Origin: an uncultured Alistipes sp.
GTDB lineage: Bacteria > Bacteroidota > Bacteroidia > Bacteroidales > Rikenellaceae
DNA length: 10,788 nt
Assembly: GCA_958449275.1 (NCBI GenBank)
Contig: CAUDHE010000079.1
Coordinates: forward strand, 1-10,788
Direction of reading: 5' to 3'
Shown here one piece after another: positions 6,731 to 10,788 of the stretch (positions are counted from its first letter, which is position 1; each line of letters opens with the position of its first letter). The notes under the pieces are model-generated. The model was not told the origin of the DNA, made no database searches, and worked only from the letters and a program-made list of their open reading frames with translations. A program made the position numbers and the translations under genes.

Positions 6731-8590
6731 ATGGACAATAGGCAGGAGAAATTGAAAGAGCAGGTGGCGGCGTTGCCGCTCGCCCCGGGCGTCTATCAGT
6801 TCCTCGACCGTTCGGGCACCATAATATATGTCGGCAAAGCGAAATCGCTGCGCAAGCGCGTGTCGTCGTATTTCGTCCGCAACAAGGACCATTCGGCCAA
6901 AGTAAGGATCCTCGTCAGGCACATAGCCGAAATACGTCACATAGTGGTCGACAGCGAACAGGACGCTCTGCTGCTCGAAAACTCGCTCATCAAGACCCAC
7001 CAGCCGCGATACAACATACTCCTCAAGGACGACAAAACATACCCTTGGATCGTATTGCGCCGCGAAAACTTCCCGCGAGTGGAGTCCACACGCATCGTGC
7101 GGCACGACGGCTCGCAATACTTCGGTCCCTACGGATCGGTGTCGATGCAGCGTTCGATACTGGAATTCATCCGCGAGGTGATTCCGCTGCGCACGTGCAA
7201 ACTCAACCTCTCGCCGCAAGCCATTGCGCGCGGCCGATACGGCGTGTGTTTGCAATACCATCTGGGCAACTGCAAAGGTCCGTGCGTAGGCGCGCAGAGC
7301 GAGGAGGAGTATGCCAAACTGGCCGAAATGGCGAAAGACGTGCTGAAAGGCGACCTGCGCCCCGTGCGCCGCTATCTGGAGGAGAACATGCAGTCCGCCG
7401 CGGAACAGTTGAAGTTCGAGGCGGCGCAACGCTTCAAACAACGCCTCGACGCACTGGAAAACTACCGCAGCCGATCGGTGATAGTGAGCGCCAAGATCGT
7501 CGACTGCGACATATTCTCGCTGCTCGAGGACGACGATGCGGCCTATTGCAACTTCATACGCCTGCGCCACGGCTCCATCGTCGCACTGCACACCGTGAAG
7601 CTCACCACGGGAATCGACGCCTCGCGACCCGAGATGCTCACCGCAGCCATACAGCACATCGTCGAGAACATATCGCACGACCTCTCGAGCGAGGTGATCG
7701 TACCGTTCCTGCCATCGACTACGCTGCTGTTCGACAAAGTAACCTTCACCGTGCCCAAGCGAGGCGAAAAGGCCGATCTGCTGGAGTTCTCGCTCAAGAG
7801 CGCGCGCATCTATCGCGCCGAGCAGCTGAAGAATCTCGAGATAAAGAACCCCGAACGACATACCGAACGGCTGATGAACGCTCTGCAACTCGCGCTGCAC
7901 CTCGACCGCCAACCGCGCCATATAGAGTGTTTCGACAACTCGAACCTGCAGGGAGCCAATCCCGTGGCCTCGTGCGTGGTGTTCCGCGACGGCAGGCCCT
8001 CGCGCAAGGAATACCGCCACTTCAACGTGAAAACGGTGACGGGGCCCGACGACTATGCCTCGATGCGCGAGGTCGTCTACCGCCGCTATTCGCGTCTGAC
8101 AGAGGAGGGAGCCGAGCTGCCCGACCTCATAATAGCCGATGGCGGCAAAGGACAGATGGGTGCGATTCACGAAGTGGTAACCGCACTCGGACTGGACATA
8201 CCGATAGCCGGCCTTGCCAAAAACGACCGTCACCGCACATCGGAACTCTATTGCGGCTATCCGCCGCTGCTGGTCGGCATACGCCCCACCTCGCCCGTCT
8301 TCCATCTTCTTATGCACATACAGGAGGAAGTACATCGTTTCGCCATAACGTTCCATCGTCAGAAGCGCAGCAACGCTTTCATCAACAGCGAGCTTGAAAA
8401 TATCGAAGGCATAGGTGCCAAAAGCATCGCACTTCTGTTGCGACGGTTCCGAACCGTCGCCAAGGTACGCGCCGCGACCGCCGAGGAGCTGGCGGAAACG
8501 GTAGGCGAAGCGCGCGCGAAAAGGATAATCGAATATTTCAAACCCACAGCTCCCGAGACCTCTGAAAATGAACGTACCGAAGATATATGA
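6731..8590 (+). CDS. uvrC: UvrABC system protein C (excinuclease subunit)
   Basis: This 619-residue protein makes the two incisions of nucleotide excision repair after UvrA and UvrB have located the lesion. The N-terminal GIY-YIG nuclease starts at about residue 19 (GVYQFL), with IIYVGKAK (Y33), R43 and the metal-binding E83 in LLLENSL. Four cysteines (C156, C173, C181, C185) match the Fe-S cluster ligands described for E. coli UvrC. A UVR (UvrB-contact) helical pair lies around 215-250. The RNase H-like second nuclease shows FDNSN (D402), IIADGGKGQ (D470) and HRFA (H535). Tandem helix-hairpin-helix motifs end the protein (LENIEGIGAKSIALLLRRF onward). It is full length with all catalytic residues. 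The ATG at 6731 is the only start that keeps the family's N-terminal helix. Its last 23 nt overlap the next gene. Confidence 0.98.
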   Translation: MDNRQEKLKEQVAALPLAPGVYQFLDRSGTIIYVGKAKSLRKRVSSYFVRNKDHSAKVRILVRHIAEIRHIVVDSEQDALLLENSLIKTHQPRYNILLKDDKTYPWIVLRRENFPRVESTRIVRHDGSQYFGPYGSVSMQRSILEFIREVIPLRTCKLNLSPQAIARGRYGVCLQYHLGNCKGPCVGAQSEEEYAKLAEMAKDVLKGDLRPVRRYLEENMQSAAEQLKFEAAQRFKQRLDALENYRSRSVIVSAKIVDCDIFSLLEDDDAAYCNFIRLRHGSIVALHTVKLTTGIDASRPEMLTAAIQHIVENISHDLSSEVIVPFLPSTTLLFDKVTFTVPKRGEKADLLEFSLKSARIYRAEQLKNLEIKNPERHTERLMNALQLALHLDRQPRHIECFDNSNLQGANPVASCVVFRDGRPSRKEYRHFNVKTVTGPDDYASMREVVYRRYSRLTEEGAELPDLIIADGGKGQMGAIHEVVTALGLDIPIAGLAKNDRHRTSELYCGYPPLLVGIRPTSPVFHLLMHIQEEVHRFAITFHRQKRSNAFINSELENIEGIGAKSIALLLRRFRTVAKVRAATAEELAETVGEARAKRIIEYFKPTAPETSENERTEDI

Positions 8591-9239
8591 AAATCTGTTG
8601 TGGGACCTCGACGGCACCATGACCGATCCCGCAGAAGGAATAACCGCCGCCGCGCAACAAGCCTTGCGCCGCTGCGGCATCGACGTACCCGACCGATCGG
8701 CACTTACCGAATTCATCGGCCCGCCCCTGACCGACGCATTTCGCGAGATGTACGGATTCACCGAGGAGCGTGCGAGAGAGGCGTGCGGATATTTCCGCGA
8801 ATATTACAACGTCAAGGGACTCTACGAAAACAAGATGTACGACGGCATCGACACGCTGCTGGATCGTCTGGCCGCCAAGGGCATGAGACTATTCGTGGCG
8901 ACCTCGAAACCCTCGCCCATAGCGCAGATGGTGCTGAAGCACTTCGATCTGGCACGGCGGTTCATATTCATAGGCTCAGACACGGCAGACCACCGTCGTC
9001 CCGACAAAGCCGCCGTAATAGAGTACGTCATGCGCGAGAACGGCATCGGGCGGGAGAACACCGTCATGATAGGCGACCGCAAACACGACGTCATCGGAGC
9101 GCGCACCGCAGGCATAGACTCCGTCGGTGTGCTCTACGGCTACGGCAGCCGCTACGAACTGGAGAGCCACGGTGCGACGCATACGGTCGCCTCGGTGGAG
9201 GAGCTGGGACGGCTGCTGCTCGGAGAGACCGAACATTAA
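8568..9239 (+). CDS. HAD-superfamily phosphatase, phosphoglycolate phosphatase-like
   Basis: This 223-residue cytoplasmic hydrolase has all four HAD motifs. Motif I is DLDGTMTD (13-20), with nucleophile D13 and acid/base D15. Motif II is VATSKP with T112, motif III uses K147, and motif IV is GDRKHD (169-174) with D170 and D174. The helical C1 cap occupies about 22-88, and the segment FIGPPLTDAFREMYGF resembles the Gph/pyrophosphatase-like branch of subfamily IA. Typical substrates there are small phosphomonoesters such as 2-phosphoglycolate or nucleotides; the sequence does not decide. Phosphoglycolate is released when 3'-phosphoglycolate DNA ends are repaired, so a role beside uvrC is possible but unproven. 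The ATG overlaps the end of uvrC by 23 nt, indicating translational coupling. The GH43-type gene follows after 19 nt. Confidence 0.93.
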   Translation: MNVPKIYENLLWDLDGTMTDPAEGITAAAQQALRRCGIDVPDRSALTEFIGPPLTDAFREMYGFTEERAREACGYFREYYNVKGLYENKMYDGIDTLLDRLAAKGMRLFVATSKPSPIAQMVLKHFDLARRFIFIGSDTADHRRPDKAAVIEYVMRENGIGRENTVMIGDRKHDVIGARTAGIDSVGVLYGYGSRYELESHGATHTVASVEELGRLLLGETEH

Positions 9240-9258
9240 CCGATAAACACATATTTCC

Positions 9259-10242
9259 ATGAAACGACTCGCAATCATAGCCGCCATGTGCCTCGCGGCC
9301 TTCGACGCCTCGGCACAGACGAAAACCGCTGCTCTGAAGGATATTTACATCCGCGATCCCTACATTCTGGCCGATCCGCGGAGCGGCCGCTACTACATGT
9401 ACCGCTCGACGGGTTCCGACGACAGCCCCAACCCCAAAGGCGCGGTCGAAATGTTCTCGAGCGACGATCTCGAAAACTGGAGCGGACCCGTGCGCGTGTT
9501 CGACGTACCCGACGACAATTGGATCACGGGACGCGTATGGGCACCCGAAGTACATTACCACAAGGGGAAATACTACCTCTTCGCCACACTGAACAGCGAC
9601 ATCGAGTGGAAGAAGCGCGACAAAAACATGCCGCCCTACACGCTGCGCGCGACGCAGATATTCGAGGCCAAGCGCCCCGAAGGACCGTTCCTGCCCGTCG
9701 GCGACAAACTGCCCGCCACACCGATGGACGAAATGGCTCTCGACGGCACGCTGTGGGTCGAGAACGGTCGCCCTTACATGGTGTACTGCCACGAATGGGT
9801 GCAGATAGGCGACGGAGCGATGAAGCTGGTGGAGCTGAAAAAGGATCTGTCGGCGCCCGCGGGACAGCCCGTGACGCTGTTCCGCGCCTCGGCCGCACCG
9901 TGGTCGACCGGCAGCGGCGAGGGCGAAAACAAGACCTACGTAACCGACGGATGTTTCCTCTACCGCACCCGAACGGGCAAGCTGCTGATGCTGTGGTCGA
10001 GCTTCATGAACGGAGAATACGCCATCGGCATAGCCGAATCGACCACGGGACGCATCACGGGTCCGTGGCGCCAGCAGCCCGAACCGCTGTTCAACCGCAA
10101 CGGCGGCCACGGCATGGTATTCACCGGATTCGACGGCGTGCTGCGTCTGGTGATACACGCACCCAACTCGCCGTCGGGTGCCGAACGCGCACGTATATTC
10201 GAACTCGAGGATGCGGGCGATACGCTCCGACTGAAAAAATAA
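9259..10242 (+). CDS. Secreted glycoside hydrolase, family 43-like
   Basis: This 327-residue protein has an N-terminal signal peptide (MKRLAIIAAMCLAAFDASA, cleavage likely before Q20), so it should act in the periplasm or outside the cell. The rest looks like a single five-bladed beta-propeller of the GH43 type. IRDPYIL (D33) is the expected general base, WAPEVHYHKGKYYLFAT a blade landmark, and LDGTLWVENGRPYMVYCHEW supplies the second Asp (D162). The general-acid Glu normally found in an EGP motif is not obvious. The aligned place reads YVTDGCFLYRT (D230), with E221 and E223 just before it. FNRNGGHGMVF near the C-terminus also fits the family. Related enzymes are arabinofuranosidases, xylosidases and arabinanases; I cannot choose a substrate. 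No SusC/SusD or other glycan genes are near, so this is not a classic polysaccharide utilization locus. Confidence 0.85.
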   Translation: MKRLAIIAAMCLAAFDASAQTKTAALKDIYIRDPYILADPRSGRYYMYRSTGSDDSPNPKGAVEMFSSDDLENWSGPVRVFDVPDDNWITGRVWAPEVHYHKGKYYLFATLNSDIEWKKRDKNMPPYTLRATQIFEAKRPEGPFLPVGDKLPATPMDEMALDGTLWVENGRPYMVYCHEWVQIGDGAMKLVELKKDLSAPAGQPVTLFRASAAPWSTGSGEGENKTYVTDGCFLYRTRTGKLLMLWSSFMNGEYAIGIAESTTGRITGPWRQQPEPLFNRNGGHGMVFTGFDGVLRLVIHAPNSPSGAERARIFELEDAGDTLRLKK

Positions 10243-10265
10243 ATCGCAACGAAAATCACTAAAGA

Positions 10266-10788
10266 ATGAAAACGGCTTTAAAGACTGCGTTTCTCGCATG
10301 CGTGGCGACGGGCGCGGCAGCATGCGGAGGATTCGACAACGGCGAACGACGGATCATAAACGGCGGCGGAAGCGAGATCATGCGGGTACTGACAACGTCC
10401 GACCGCAACGATTCGCTCACCTTGCGGCGCATATCGGCTCCGCTGGACGAAAAGGCCGTCGGATCCGACGACTTCGCCGTTTTGCGCCGACGCATGCTCG
10501 CCACGGTGCGCAACCCCGAAAACGAGGGTGTGGGAATAGCGGCTCCGCAAGTAGGCATATTGCGCCGTATGGTGGCGGTACAACGTTTCGACAAGGCGGG
10601 CGAGCCGTTCGAATTCTACATCAATCCCGAGATACTCTCCGCGACGGGCGAAGTCGAGACGGGACCCGAGGGATGCCTCTCGATAGAGGGCGTCCGCGGC
10701 TCGGTGGCGAGACCGCGACGGATAGAACTGCGTTACCGCACCGAGCGCTTCGCCGACACCACCGAAACGGTAGAGGGATTCACGGCGG
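10266..10788 (+). CDS. Lipoprotein-type peptide deformylase homologue, cut by right edge
   Basis: The frame from the ATG at 10266 stays open for 174 codons to the window end. The first 20 residues form a lipoprotein signal (two Lys, a hydrophobic stretch, then GAAAC with C20 as the lipidated residue), although Ala at -3 is a less usual lipobox residue. The mature part resembles peptide deformylases, metal enzymes that remove the formyl group from nascent proteins. Motif I is GVGIAAPQ (88-95) and motif II is EGCLS (135-139) with the metal ligand C137. The third motif (HExDH) would lie just beyond EGFTA at the edge and cannot be seen. FDKAGEPFEFYINPEI matches a Bacteroidetes deformylase group I recognise. 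Deformylation is a ribosome-linked cytosolic job, so an envelope lipoprotein of this family probably has another role. It begins 23 nt after the glycosidase stop. Confidence 0.85.
   Translation, partial: MKTALKTAFLACVATGAAACGGFDNGERRIINGGGSEIMRVLTTSDRNDSLTLRRISAPLDEKAVGSDDFAVLRRRMLATVRNPENEGVGIAAPQVGILRRMVAVQRFDKAGEPFEFYINPEILSATGEVETGPEGCLSIEGVRGSVARPRRIELRYRTERFADTTETVEGFTA

Noticed and set aside
6650..8761. 703-codon minus-strand open frame
   Set aside because: It is antisense to uvrC and the start of the HAD gene. The composition is His/Arg/Val-rich, as expected from a reverse-frame shadow, and uvrC itself is unambiguous.

Overview
The window looks like a chromosomal segment of a GC-rich gut Bacteroidales, most plausibly Alistipes or another Rikenellaceae. 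The support is a DUF4290 protein restricted to Bacteroidetes, a Bacteroides-type CAB-ordered complex II operon, three promoters matching the Bacteroidetes TTTG / TAnnTTTG consensus, and the absence of Shine-Dalgarno motifs. The genus is inferred from style and was not tested by any search.

Layout from left to right: (1) a minus-strand DUF4290 gene that runs off the left edge (1-696); (2) a short divergent spacer with a good promoter for a plus-strand sigma-54 activator-type AAA+ regulator (910-2055), whose receiver domain has lost its phosphorylation residues; (3) a convergent spacer (2056-2345) holding terminators for both flanking units and several GC-rich hairpins; (4) a minus-strand complex II operon sdhC-sdhA-sdhB (5855 down to 2346), with promoter at 5910-5940 and terminator at 2293-2325; (5) a plus-strand 5-formyltetrahydrofolate cyclo-ligase gene (6034-6579); (6) a 151-nt spacer with stacked palindromes, ending in a consensus promoter only 4 nt from the uvrC ATG; (7) a compact plus-strand run: uvrC (6731-8590), an overlapping HAD phosphatase (8568-9239), a secreted family-43-type glycosidase (9259-10242), and a lipoprotein-type peptide deformylase homologue cut by the right edge (10266-10788).

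Functionally this is mostly core metabolism and maintenance. Complex II (fumarate reductase or succinate dehydrogenase) links the quinone pool to succinate production. The cyclo-ligase salvages 5-formyl-THF, and UvrC does nucleotide excision repair. The genes behind uvrC have no obvious shared pathway and may simply be co-transcribed. I see no mobile element, CRISPR array, tRNA, rRNA or obvious defence system. The best leads are the pseudo-receiver in the sigma-54 activator, the envelope-targeted deformylase homologue, the nearly leaderless uvrC transcript, and a palindrome inside the complex II promoter.
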